From positions 186,001 to 250,000 of the forward strand of contig CAVRUJ010000002.1 in NCBI GenBank assembly GCA_963724385.1: 64,000 bases of DNA, given 5' to 3'. The notes beneath the pieces are model-generated. The model saw only the letters and a list, made by a program, of their open reading frames with translations, was not told the DNA's origin and did not search any database. The DNA comes from DASXQK01 sp963724385. Lineage in GTDB: Bacteria; Pseudomonadota; Alphaproteobacteria; Dongiales; Dongiaceae. The position numbers were made by a program, and so were the translations under genes. Shown here piece by piece: positions 50,633 to 59,170 of this stretch. Every line of letters starts with the position of its first letter. Within the stretch, counting starts at the first letter, position 1.

Positions 50633-51499
50633 TTAGAAAAGGAGCAGGTCGTGGGCCCGACGGACCAGGGCCGAGTCTGGCGGCGCAAGCTCCTCAAGAA
50701 TGGTGAAGTGGTTGCGCTGGGGAAAGCTGATGACTTCCAGCGGCACGCCATAACGCGACCAGGCCCGGCCGAGCAGGCTGCTCTGGCGCTTGAATTCCAT
50801 GCTTTCCATGCCGCCGGTGCAGAGCAGGAGCCTCGCCTTCCCGGCCGGACGCAGATAGATGGGGCTGGTCCGCTTGGCGAGCTCGGGCGTCAGTGCCAGG
50901 GCCTGACCGGTCTCGATGAAGCGCAAAGGCTCCAGTTCATAGACGCCGCTCATCATCATCGCGCTGTGGATGATCTCGTCGGGCAGCTCCGCCTGGAACT
51001 TGGGCCAGAGCGTCGCCAGCAGCATGGCTGAGAGATGGGCGCCGGCGCTGTGGCCGGAAATCTGGATCTTCTCGCGCCGGAAGCCGAGCTGCTCCGCCTC
51101 GCGCCAAAGGAAGGCAAGGGCGAGGCGGGCATGGCGCACGACGCCGGGCAAGGGCACGGTCGGGCAGAGGGGATAGCCCAGGACCGCCACGGCCAGGCCG
51201 GATTTGGTCAGGCCCTCGGCCATATGGCTGAAATCATCCTTGCCGAAGGCCTGCCAGTAGCCGCCGTGAATGTAGACATGGAGCCGGGGCGAAGGCTGCT
51301 CCGGCAGGAAGAGATCCAGGCGGGCGGCCGGATGCTCGCCGTAGGCGATGTCGAGTTTCGCCTTGGCCGTGGCGCGGAAAGCGGCGCTGCGCTCCTTCCA
51401 GGATTGGAAGATCTGCGGGGACTCCGGCAGGCTGCGACTGGGGTTGTACTGCAGCCGCAGCTGGTCCGCAGTCATGTTCCGGAAAACCGGTTCGTTCAT
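50633..51499 (-). CDS. Alpha/beta hydrolase (kynurenine-formamidase/BD-FAE type)
   Basis: A 288-residue hydrolase: oxyanion motif HVYIHGGYWQAF, nucleophile elbow ISGHSAGAHLSAM (Ser), and RNHFTILEELA with the catalytic His. It resembles arylformamidase-type enzymes that split N-formyl or ester bonds. ATG 51499 starts MNEPVFRNMTADQL. It lies 51 bp upstream of the BKACE gene on the same strand. The substrate is unknown; kynurenine formamidase is a family-based guess. Confidence 0.85.
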   Translation of the reverse strand: MNEPVFRNMTADQLRLQYNPSRSLPESPQIFQSWKERSAAFRATAKAKLDIAYGEHPAARLDLFLPEQPSPRLHVYIHGGYWQAFGKDDFSHMAEGLTKSGLAVAVLGYPLCPTVPLPGVVRHARLALAFLWREAEQLGFRREKIQISGHSAGAHLSAMLLATLWPKFQAELPDEIIHSAMMMSGVYELEPLRFIETGQALALTPELAKRTSPIYLRPAGKARLLLCTGGMESMEFKRQSSLLGRAWSRYGVPLEVISFPQRNHFTILEELAPPDSALVRRAHDLLLF

Positions 51500-51622
51500 A
51501 GCCCTCGTGCCCTCGCGAAATCCCGGCTCCATTGTTGCCAAAGCCGGAAGGATGTTTCAATTCGCCTCATCGGCAATTCGCCCCTGGGGGCAACTCGCCC
51601 TATGGGCCATGTGCATTGTCGC

Positions 51623-52600
51623 CTATCGCTTGCGCCGGCGCCGTGACCTTCTGCCGGCGACCGCCTCGGCCAGCACGCAAAGGATCTCGAACATGATGGT
51701 CGCCCCCACCAATGCGGTATTGCCGCTGGGATCGAAGGGCGGAGAAATCTCGACCACATCGCCGCCGATCAGATCGAGGCCGCGCAAGCCCCGGATCAGA
51801 TGCTGGGCCTCCAAGGTGGTGAGCCCGCCGATCTCGGGCGTGCCGGTGCCCGGCGCATAGACCGGATCGAGCCCGTCGACGTCGAAGCTGACATAAGTGG
51901 GACCGCGACCGACGGTCCGCCTCGCGACCGCGATCGCCTTTTCGACGCCGATCCGCGCGAATTCCTCCATGTACATGACCCTGATGCCGCTGTTCTCGGC
52001 AAAGGCCATGTCCTCGCCCGAATAGATCGAACCGCGGATGCCGATCTGGACCGTGCGGCGGGGATCGAGAAGCCCTTCCTCGATGGCCCGGCGGAAGGGC
52101 GTCCCGTGGGTGTATTTGTTATCGCCGAAATAGCGGTCGTTGGTGTCCGAATGGGCGTCCACATGGACCATGCCGATGGGCCGGTCGGCCGCGATCGCGC
52201 GGAAGATCGGCAGCGTGACCAGATGGTCGCCGCCGACCGAGAGCGGCGCGGCCCCAGCGGCATGAACCTTGGCGAAGAACCGCGCGATCCGCTCCAGGCT
52301 GTCCTTGAGATCGATGGGATTGACCGGCGCGTCCCCCAGGTCGGCGATCCGGCAGAGCTCATAGGGCGCGATCCGGCTGACATGGTGAACCTTGCGGATG
52401 AAGCTCGACATGTTCCGCACTTCGCGCGGCCCATGGCGGGCGCCGGCCCGGTTCGTGGTACCCCCGTCCCAGGGCACGCCGATGAGGGCGATGTCGAGCT
52501 CGGCCGGGTCGGCGACATGGGGCAGGCGCATGAAGGTCGCAATCGCGCCGAAGCGCGGCACGAGCGCCGCATCGACCGGCTGCGGGTGGGATTTCGCCAT
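51623..52600 (-). CDS. Agmatinase/guanidino-acid ureohydrolase family protein
   Basis: A 325-residue ureohydrolase with the two-Mn site intact: GGDH (in SVGGDHLVTLP), DAHSDTNDRYFG and SFDVDGLDPVYAPGTGTPE. Family members release urea from agmatine, guanidinobutyrate or guanidinopropionate, and the sequence alone does not separate them. DNRYFGDN-KYTHGTPFRRAIEEG is as in agmatinases. It is the first gene of the minus-strand group with the hydrolase and BKACE genes, though 123 bp separate it from the next. Confidence 0.9.
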   Translation of the reverse strand: MAKSHPQPVDAALVPRFGAIATFMRLPHVADPAELDIALIGVPWDGGTTNRAGARHGPREVRNMSSFIRKVHHVSRIAPYELCRIADLGDAPVNPIDLKDSLERIARFFAKVHAAGAAPLSVGGDHLVTLPIFRAIAADRPIGMVHVDAHSDTNDRYFGDNKYTHGTPFRRAIEEGLLDPRRTVQIGIRGSIYSGEDMAFAENSGIRVMYMEEFARIGVEKAIAVARRTVGRGPTYVSFDVDGLDPVYAPGTGTPEIGGLTTLEAQHLIRGLRGLDLIGGDVVEISPPFDPSGNTALVGATIMFEILCVLAEAVAGRRSRRRRKR

Positions 52601-52641
52601 CGGGATCCGCCTGAAAAACCGCCTGGAAGGGTCACCCTAGC

Positions 52642-52664
52642 ACCGACTTTCGCAGAAAGTCGGT
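52642..52664. repeat. Perfect 10-bp hairpin
   Basis: ACCGACTTTC, three bases, GAAAGTCGGT. It shares the core TTCGCAGAAA with the larger palindrome that follows, suggesting related intergenic repeats. It sits just before the start of the agmatinase gene. Confidence 0.7.
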
Positions 52665-52680
52665 ACATCATTTCCAGTCT

Positions 52681-52747
52681 TAGTATCGGATTCACGCAGA
52701 AATTCGTGACATGGGCCGGAGTCACGAATTTCTGCGATCCGATACTA
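52681..52747. repeat. Large palindrome (27-bp stem with a 3-base bulge)
   Basis: Left arm 52681-52710 and right arm 52721-52747 are complementary apart from three extra bases (TCA) in the left arm, around a 10-base loop. The outer part reads TAGTATCGGAT / ATCCGATACTA and the inner CGCAGAAATTCGTGAC / GTCACGAATTTCTGCG. It lies between the agmatinase start and the stop of the upstream 5'-nucleotidase gene. A REP-like repeat or a terminator is possible. Confidence 0.75.
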
Positions 52748-52773
52748 GCCTGGGGCCGGCAACCGGTCGAGGC

Positions 52774-54303
52774 CTACTCCACCTGGCGGATGCGGTCACC
52801 GGGCTGGAGAGACAGGCTGCCCATGCTGCCCAAATAGTCGATGACCACCTGGGTGAGCGGCCGGCCCTCGTCGCTATCCGGCGAGGGCTTCGAGCGCTTC
52901 AGCATGTCGTAGCCGTCGCCGCCCCGGGCCATGTAGTCGTTGGTGGCGAGCCTGTAAGTCTTCTTGAGGTCGATGGCCGCGCCGTCCACGGTGACCTTGC
53001 CGACCCGCCGGCCGACCGGCTTGCCAGGGTTGAATTCGAAGGTGATCCCGGCCACCTGGGGGAAGCGCCCGGCCTTGTCGGCAACCTGCGAAACGCCGTT
53101 TTCCAACGCCGCCAGGAGATCGGCGCCGGTGACGTCGAGCACGACCAGGAAATTGTCAAAGGGCAGCTCGCGGCGGATGTCCTTGCGCGTCAGCGTCTCC
53201 CCGGCGGCATAGAGCCGGTCGCCGCGGATGCCCCCGCCGTTGACGATGGCCGCGTCGGCCTTTCCGGCCTGGCGCATGGCGTCGGCGATGAGATCGCCCA
53301 TGCTGGTCTCGCGGGAGCGCATCCCGTCCTGGCGGCTGTCGAGCTCGCCCTTGAGGGTCGCCACCGGTTCGTCCAGGAGCTTGTCGTAGTTGCCGAGATA
53401 AGCCTTGATCTTGGCGGCAATTCGGGGGGCCGGCCGGATGCCCGCCGTCGGCTCAAGCCGGGCGTCCGCCGAAACATTCACCTGGTCGCCCTCCTTGTCG
53501 ATTGTCAGATCGACCACGCCGACCTCGGCCGCGTTCAGGCCCGGCTTCACCAGCGGCACTCCCTGAATCGTGGTCGAAACCGGCGCGGACTCGAAACCGC
53601 CGAGAACGACGTCGATTCCGGGCACCGCCTTGACGAGCGCCTCGTCCTCGGCATCCGTTTCATGCGTAAGGGCGATCACCGCATCGACGTGAGCAGCACG
53701 CAGGGCCTTGACAGCATCGGCCGCGATTTCCTCGGGCTTCAGGAAATGGACGTGGGGCCCGGGGCTCGAGAGGCTCGCCGTGTCGGGCGTCAGCACGGAG
53801 AAGACCCCGATGGTTACCCGGCCCACGCGCAGGATCGCAGTCGCCGCCGCGCCGCCGAAGGGGCTGCCGTCATCCTCCCGGACGCTGGTGGCAAGCCACT
53901 GGAACTTCGATTCCTTGATCCGGTCCCTCAGCGCATCGGGGCCGAAATCGAATTCATGATTGCCGAGCGCGGCATAGGTCACGCCGACGTCGTTCATCAG
54001 TTCGATCATCTGCCGGCCCTGGGTCAGGCTCGACATGAAGGACGGCGAGATGAGGTCGCCGCCGAAAGTGACGACGGTGTTGATCTGCTTCGACCGCATG
54101 GCGCGAATGAGACCGGCCGCCTCGGCCAGCCCGCCTTTCTGGTCTTGGGACGAAAGTTCGAACACGTCGGCCAGGTGGACGAGGGTGATGTGAACAGTCG
54201 CCGCCACGGCGGCGCGAGGAATCAGCAAAGCCGCGCCCAAGAAGACGCAACACAGCCAACGGAGCCCCCAAGCCGCTCCCGGTCTCCCCACCAGCACGCT
54301 CAT
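52774..54303 (-). CDS. Secreted 5'-nucleotidase/metallophosphatase
   Basis: A 509-residue periplasmic enzyme with a signal peptide (FLGAALLIPRAAVAA). The calcineurin-like domain shows VVTFGGDLISPS, AALGNHEFDFGPD, ALTHETDAED and GGFES. The C-terminal 5'-nucleotidase domain has DGMRSRETSMGDLIADAM, NGGGIRGD and TNDYMARGGDGY for nucleotide binding. The first metal motif reads HLADVFEL, so the Asp is kept but the usual His of DxH is replaced. It would release nucleosides and phosphate outside the cytoplasm, feeding the purine catabolic genes near by. Confidence 0.9.
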   Translation of the reverse strand: MSVLVGRPGAAWGLRWLCCVFLGAALLIPRAAVAATVHITLVHLADVFELSSQDQKGGLAEAAGLIRAMRSKQINTVVTFGGDLISPSFMSSLTQGRQMIELMNDVGVTYAALGNHEFDFGPDALRDRIKESKFQWLATSVREDDGSPFGGAAATAILRVGRVTIGVFSVLTPDTASLSSPGPHVHFLKPEEIAADAVKALRAAHVDAVIALTHETDAEDEALVKAVPGIDVVLGGFESAPVSTTIQGVPLVKPGLNAAEVGVVDLTIDKEGDQVNVSADARLEPTAGIRPAPRIAAKIKAYLGNYDKLLDEPVATLKGELDSRQDGMRSRETSMGDLIADAMRQAGKADAAIVNGGGIRGDRLYAAGETLTRKDIRRELPFDNFLVVLDVTGADLLAALENGVSQVADKAGRFPQVAGITFEFNPGKPVGRRVGKVTVDGAAIDLKKTYRLATNDYMARGGDGYDMLKRSKPSPDSDEGRPLTQVVIDYLGSMGSLSLQPGDRIRQVE

Positions 54304-54401
54304 GCATATGTTAGTAAGGCAGGGACGCGGCCGGAGTAAAGCCTGCGCTTGAACAACGCCTGCCAGACCCGGGAAACTCCAGGATTTGCAATATTAACGA
54401 T

Positions 54402-56504
54402 TTATTGATGATTCCACCGGGGATCGAGCGCCGTGAGCTCGCGCCGGAAAGGAAGGGAATCGCTTTGAGGCGGCGACTCGAACTCCTCAGCATAGCGCCG
54501 CCCGGCATGGACGGCGGCAGCTATGGTGCCAGGCGCCAGGGCGTCGCCGATGGCCGAGAGCGAGATCAGGCCCGCGGCGCTCCAGTCGGACCGCCGCGAC
54601 TTGAGCTCCTGCAGCAGCGCTTCGTCGGGAAGCCGGGCCGTCACCAGCAGCACGGCGTCGGATTGCAGGTCCAGCCCGCGCCCCGTGAAGACGCAAGCGG
54701 TGGCGACGCGGTCCCGATGAACCTCGGTCACGGCCCGATGAGCGACGATCTCCACGCCCAGCTCCAGGAGCCGCGTCTGGATCATGTGCTGCTCCATGGT
54801 GTTGCGCGTCCAGGTGGAGGCTTCGGCCGCCGGCGTCACCAGGACAACCTTGCAACCCATGGACACGAGCAGTTCCGCCAAAACGCCGCCAAGGTAGAAA
54901 TGATCGTCGTCATAGACCACGACGCGGCCGGAGACCTCGGCGCCATCCCTCATGCCATCGGGGGCCATGAGGTCGTCGGGGGTCAGGACCTTCGCCCCGG
55001 GCGCGATCGGGATCGGCTGCAGGTGATGGCGTGCGACCCCGTCGCGCCGCCAGCGCGAGCCGGTCGCCAACACGACATGAGGCACGCCCAGCTCCAGGAT
55101 CTGGTCCGCGGTCATTGGGCTTTCGCGGAATACTTCCACATTGGCGAGCTTGTGGAGCTGCTGGACGCGATGGTCGCGGACCCGGCCCCAGGCGGCGAGA
55201 TGAGGCAGCCTGCATTCCCGCGCGACCCGGCCGCCGAGCTCGGCCTGGGCTTCGGCGAGCGTGACGCGATAGCCGCGCTCGCCGAGCGCGCGGGCGCATT
55301 CCAGCCCAGCCGGCCCGGCGCCGACGACGAGGACGCTGGTTCCAGAAGTCTTTGGGCGGATGCGTTCCGGATGCCAGCCGCGGCGCCATTCCTCGCCCAT
55401 GGTCGGGTTCTGGGTGCAGCGGATCGGCGTGGTGGTGAAATCGCCGCTGACGCAGATGTTGCAACCGATGCATTCGCGGATGTCGTCGATCCGCCCTTCC
55501 TCGATCTTGCGTGGCAGGAACGGGTCGGCAATGGAAGGCCTGGCGGCGCCGATGAGATCGAGTAGCCCGCCGCGGATCTGGCGGACCATGGTGTCGGGCG
55601 AGGTGAATCGGCCGACACCAACGACCGGCTTGGTGGTGAGGGCCTTGAGGCCGGCGACATAGGGCTCCTGGCTCGCCTCCTCGGCGAAGCGCGAGGTACG
55701 GGAATCGTTCTCCCAGCCGCCGAGGACGAAATCCCAGAGATCGGGCAGCTCGGCGATGAGCCCGATCATCTCCATGACCTCGTCCTTGTGCAGTCCCGCC
55801 GGACCGATCAACTCGTCGACCGTGATCCGCGCCGCCACCGCGCAGGTCTCGCCCACGGCCTCCTTGGTATCCTCGATTATCTCTTTGAGCAGCCGGACGC
55901 GGTTCGCGAGGCTGCCGCCATATTCGTCGCTGCGGGTGTTGTGCCGGCGCGACAGGAAGTGATGCAGCGTGCCGAACCCGTGGGCGGCATAGACATAGAC
56001 GATGTCGAAGCCGGCCCGCTTGGCGCGGAGCGCGGCATTGCGGTGCCAACGCCTGAGATCGGCGATGTCCTGCTTGTCCATGGCGCGCGCCTGGACCGGA
56101 TCGGCGGTGAAGGTGGCGATGGGCAGGTGGGCCGGCCCCATGGGCACTTCCCGGCTATAGAGATTGGGGCCATTCATGCCGTTGTAGGCGAGTTCGATGC
56201 CGGCGAGCGCGCCATGCCGGTGGATCGCCCCGGTCATCCGGGCAAGGCCCGGGATGTCGTCATCGTCCCACAGGCGCAGCTCGATGAAGGGCGTGATCTC
56301 GGAGCTGGGGTGGATCTCCACCTGCTCGGTACAGACCACCGCCCAGCCGCCCTCCGCCTTGATCCCGCGCATGGCGGCCAGCGCCGTCACGTCGCGATAG
56401 CCCATCCCGTTGCAATGGGGCACCTGATAGAAGCGGTTCTTGGCCGTGACCGGGCCGATCCTGACCGGCTCGAACAGAACATCGTAACGCGGATCGCGGC
56501 TCAT
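54402..56504 (-). CDS. Trimethylamine-dehydrogenase-like iron-sulfur flavoprotein
   Basis: A 700-residue homologue of trimethylamine/dimethylamine dehydrogenases. The N-terminal FMN barrel starts DPRYDVLFEPVRIGPVTAKN and keeps the Cys that binds FMN covalently in TMADH (VPHCNGMG), and YAAHGF with the Tyr-x-x-His of the active site. The 4Fe-4S cluster is CIGCNICVSGDF plus a later Cys in RCTQNPT. The C-terminal half has two dinucleotide folds (VLVVGAGPAGLECARALG). TMADH breaks trimethylamine to dimethylamine and formaldehyde. The true substrate here may be another N-methyl compound. No electron-transfer flavoprotein genes lie adjacent. Confidence 0.88.
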   Translation of the reverse strand: MSRDPRYDVLFEPVRIGPVTAKNRFYQVPHCNGMGYRDVTALAAMRGIKAEGGWAVVCTEQVEIHPSSEITPFIELRLWDDDDIPGLARMTGAIHRHGALAGIELAYNGMNGPNLYSREVPMGPAHLPIATFTADPVQARAMDKQDIADLRRWHRNAALRAKRAGFDIVYVYAAHGFGTLHHFLSRRHNTRSDEYGGSLANRVRLLKEIIEDTKEAVGETCAVAARITVDELIGPAGLHKDEVMEMIGLIAELPDLWDFVLGGWENDSRTSRFAEEASQEPYVAGLKALTTKPVVGVGRFTSPDTMVRQIRGGLLDLIGAARPSIADPFLPRKIEEGRIDDIRECIGCNICVSGDFTTTPIRCTQNPTMGEEWRRGWHPERIRPKTSGTSVLVVGAGPAGLECARALGERGYRVTLAEAQAELGGRVARECRLPHLAAWGRVRDHRVQQLHKLANVEVFRESPMTADQILELGVPHVVLATGSRWRRDGVARHHLQPIPIAPGAKVLTPDDLMAPDGMRDGAEVSGRVVVYDDDHFYLGGVLAELLVSMGCKVVLVTPAAEASTWTRNTMEQHMIQTRLLELGVEIVAHRAVTEVHRDRVATACVFTGRGLDLQSDAVLLVTARLPDEALLQELKSRRSDWSAAGLISLSAIGDALAPGTIAAAVHAGRRYAEEFESPPQSDSLPFRRELTALDPRWNHQ

Positions 56505-56647
56505 GGCCTATCCCCCTGCCCCATCGCGCGAACGCATAATGTCAGGCAAGGCGCCAGTGGCAAGCGCCTGGGCCGCGAGAGACCGGCCAGAACTTGCGCC
56601 GATTCCAGGGGCCCCATAGAGTTCCGGCCTCACCGGCTGGCGAATTG

Positions 56648-57643
56648 ATGGCCAATAGAAAATCTCCGCTTCCACCCTCATTCTCGGATTATCCCCGCGA
56701 CATGGTGGGCTATGGCGCCCTGCCGCCGGACCCCCGCTGGCCCGGCAAGGCGCAGCTGGCGCTGCAGTTCGTCATCAACTACGAAGAAGGCGGGGAAAGC
56801 AGCATCCTCCATGGCGATGCCGCCTCGGAGGCCTTCCTCTCCGAGACGGTCGGCGCACAGCCGTTGCAAGGCGCGCGCAACATAAACATGGAATCGGTTT
56901 ATGAATACGGCAGTAGGGCCGGGTTCTGGCGCCTTCACCGCCTGTTCACCGAGCGCCGCATGCCGGTCACCGTCTACGGCGTCGCCATGGCGCTGGCGCG
57001 CAATCCCGATGCCGTCGCGGCGATGAATGAGGCGTGTTGGGAGATCGCGAGCCATGGCTATCGCTGGATCGACTACCAGTTCATGCCCGAGGCGAGGGAG
57101 CGCGAGCATCTGCGAACCGCCATCGACCTCCACGCCAAGGTCACCGGCAGCCGGCCGCTCGGCTGGTATCTCGGGCGCTGCAGCCCGAGCACCCGGCGCC
57201 TGGTGGCCGAGGAAGGCGGCTTCCTCTACGACGCCGACAGCTATGCCGATGACCTGCCCTATTGGGTGACGGTCGCGGGCAAGCCGCAACTCATCGTGCC
57301 CTACACCCTCGACGCCAACGACATGCGCTTCGCCACGGCCCAGGGTTTCAATTCGGGGGATCAGTTCTTCGCCTATCTCAAGGACTCCTTCGACCTGCTT
57401 TACGCCGAAGGCAGAACCCGGCCGAAGATGATGTCGGTGGGTCTTCACTGCCGCCTGGCTGGCCGGCCCGGACGAGCGGCGGCGCTTGCCCGGTTCCTCG
57501 ACTATGCCAGCAAACACGACAAGGTCTGGATCTGCCGGCGGATCGACATTGCCCGCCACTGGCGTCAACATCATCCCTTCATGTCGGCGCCAGGCCGGCC
57601 CGCCGCGGGCGCCAGGAAAAGGCCGGGGGAAGCGCATCGATGA
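56648..57643 (+). CDS. puuE: Allantoinase PuuE (polysaccharide-deacetylase fold)
   Basis: Opens the allantoin ring to allantoate. The 331-residue protein follows PuuE: YPRDMVGYGALPPDPRWPG, ALQFVINYEEGGE, ILHGDAASE, EIASHGYRWIDYQ (metal His), GWYLGRCSPSTRRLVAEEGGF, YDADSYADDLPYW and the late VGLHCRLAGRPGR. The classical NodB metal Asp is absent in this family, as expected. ATG 56648 follows the end of a diverging gene, and the stop overlaps alc (ATGA). With alc and allA it forms a purine ring degradation operon. Confidence 0.95.
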   Translation: MANRKSPLPPSFSDYPRDMVGYGALPPDPRWPGKAQLALQFVINYEEGGESSILHGDAASEAFLSETVGAQPLQGARNINMESVYEYGSRAGFWRLHRLFTERRMPVTVYGVAMALARNPDAVAAMNEACWEIASHGYRWIDYQFMPEAREREHLRTAIDLHAKVTGSRPLGWYLGRCSPSTRRLVAEEGGFLYDADSYADDLPYWVTVAGKPQLIVPYTLDANDMRFATAQGFNSGDQFFAYLKDSFDLLYAEGRTRPKMMSVGLHCRLAGRPGRAAALARFLDYASKHDKVWICRRIDIARHWRQHHPFMSAPGRPAAGARKRPGEAHR

Positions 57644-58641
57644 CGGCCGGTCCCAGTCAACTGCCCGAGTTCACCCGGCGCTGGATCAATCTCGCCCAGC
57701 CGCGCCTGGGGGCCGCCGCCATTCACGCCACGGACGAGTTCTTCGCGCCCAAGGAGCGCCTCCTCGATCCCGCCCCGCCCGTGTTCATCCCGGGCAAATA
57801 CGACGATAACGGCAAATGGATGGACGGCTGGGAGAGCCGGCGCAAACGCGGGCCCGGCCACGACCACTGCACGATCCGCCTCGGCCGGCTGGGGATCGTC
57901 AAAGGCGTGGATATCGACACCAGCCATTTCACCGGCAACTACCCGCCCGCCGCCTCGCTCGATGCCTGGCTCGGCGAGGACGATCCAGGGGCCAAGGCCA
58001 AATGGACGGAAATCCTGCCGGCGACCGATCTCGGCGGCAACGCGCATCACTTCCTGGCCATCGCCGACGATCGGGTCTGGAGCCATGTGCGGCTGCACAT
58101 CTATCCCGACGGCGGCGTGGCTCGGCTGCGCGTCTATGGGCAGATCCACCGCGATTGGAGCAAGGCCGATCGCAAAGCGCTCGTCGACCTCGCCGCCATG
58201 GAGAACGGTGGCCGCGCGATCGCATGCAATGACCGCCACTACGGCTCGCCGGAGAACCTGACGGCGCCGGGGCGCGCCGCCGACATGAGCGACGGCTGGG
58301 AGACCCGGCGCCGGCGCGAGCCGGGCGAGGATTGGGCGATCCTGGCGCTCGGAAGCCGCGGCCGGATCAGGCGGATCGAGGTCGATACATCCCATTTCAA
58401 GGGCAACTACCCCGATCGCTGCTCCATCCAGGCAAGGGACGTCGCCGGCGGCACGGAGGAGTCCCTGGTAACCCAGTCCATGTTCTGGCCGGTCCTGCTG
58501 CCGGAACGAAAGCTCGAAGCAGACAAGCTCCATCGCTTCGACAAGGACATCGCCGACCTCGGCCCTGTGAGCCATGTCAGGTTCAACATCCATCCCGACG
58601 GCGGGGTGAGCCGCCTGCGGCTGTGGGGCGAGCTGGCGTGA
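57640..58641 (+). CDS. alc: Allantoicase
   Basis: Hydrolyses allantoate to ureidoglycolate and urea. The 333-residue protein has two copies of the allantoicase repeat: GWESRRKRGPGHDHCTIRLG and DIDTSHFTGNYPPAASLDA in the first half, GWETRRRREPGEDWAILALG and EVDTSHFKGNYPDRC in the second, each ending in HVR(L/F)xI(Y/H)PDGGVxRLR. The start overlaps puuE and the stop overlaps allA, so the three are translationally coupled. Confidence 0.95.
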   Translation: MTAGPSQLPEFTRRWINLAQPRLGAAAIHATDEFFAPKERLLDPAPPVFIPGKYDDNGKWMDGWESRRKRGPGHDHCTIRLGRLGIVKGVDIDTSHFTGNYPPAASLDAWLGEDDPGAKAKWTEILPATDLGGNAHHFLAIADDRVWSHVRLHIYPDGGVARLRVYGQIHRDWSKADRKALVDLAAMENGGRAIACNDRHYGSPENLTAPGRAADMSDGWETRRRREPGEDWAILALGSRGRIRRIEVDTSHFKGNYPDRCSIQARDVAGGTEESLVTQSMFWPVLLPERKLEADKLHRFDKDIADLGPVSHVRFNIHPDGGVSRLRLWGELA

Positions 58642-59153
58642 GCGACAGGGCGCTGAAGACCGGCTTGCGCCTCGTGGCGCAACCATTGACCGCGCGGTCC
58701 TTCGCGCCCTTCGGCGATGTCATCGAGACCGAGAGACGCGCTCACTATCCTATCAATGCGGGCACGGCCCAGCGCTATAACGACCTGGCACGGGTCGAAG
58801 TGACAGCGGCAGGCGGGCGGCCGTTGATCAGCATCCTTAAGGCCGAACCGGTCGTCCTTCCCATGCGCCTCAGCCTCATGGAACGCCACCCGCTCTCGAG
58901 CCAAGCCTTCATTCCCCTCTCGTCCACGCCCTTCCTGATCGTCGTCGCGCCGCCCGGTGGGCTCGACATCGAGAGCATCCGCGCCTTCCGCAGCAATGGC
59001 CGCCAGGGCATCAACTATCGCGCCGGCGCTTGGCATCATCCCCTGCTGGCTCTGGAGCGGACGAGCGAGTTCCTGATCGTCGACCGGGGCGGTGACGAAG
59101 ACAATTGCGACGAGATACCCGTCGAGGAGCGGAATATCCTCGTCACTCTTTAG
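58638..59153 (+). CDS. allA: Ureidoglycolate lyase
   Basis: Splits ureidoglycolate to glyoxylate and urea. The 171-residue AllA cupin-like protein has PLTARSFAPFGDVIE, NAGTAQRYNDLA, RHPLSSQAFIPL, VVAPPGG and NYRAGAWHHPLLALE. GTG 58638 overlaps the alc stop. ggt follows after 17 bp. Confidence 0.95.
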   Translation: MSDRALKTGLRLVAQPLTARSFAPFGDVIETERRAHYPINAGTAQRYNDLARVEVTAAGGRPLISILKAEPVVLPMRLSLMERHPLSSQAFIPLSSTPFLIVVAPPGGLDIESIRAFRSNGRQGINYRAGAWHHPLLALERTSEFLIVDRGGDEDNCDEIPVEERNILVTL

Positions 59154-59170
59154 TCAACGGGAGGTTCGTC

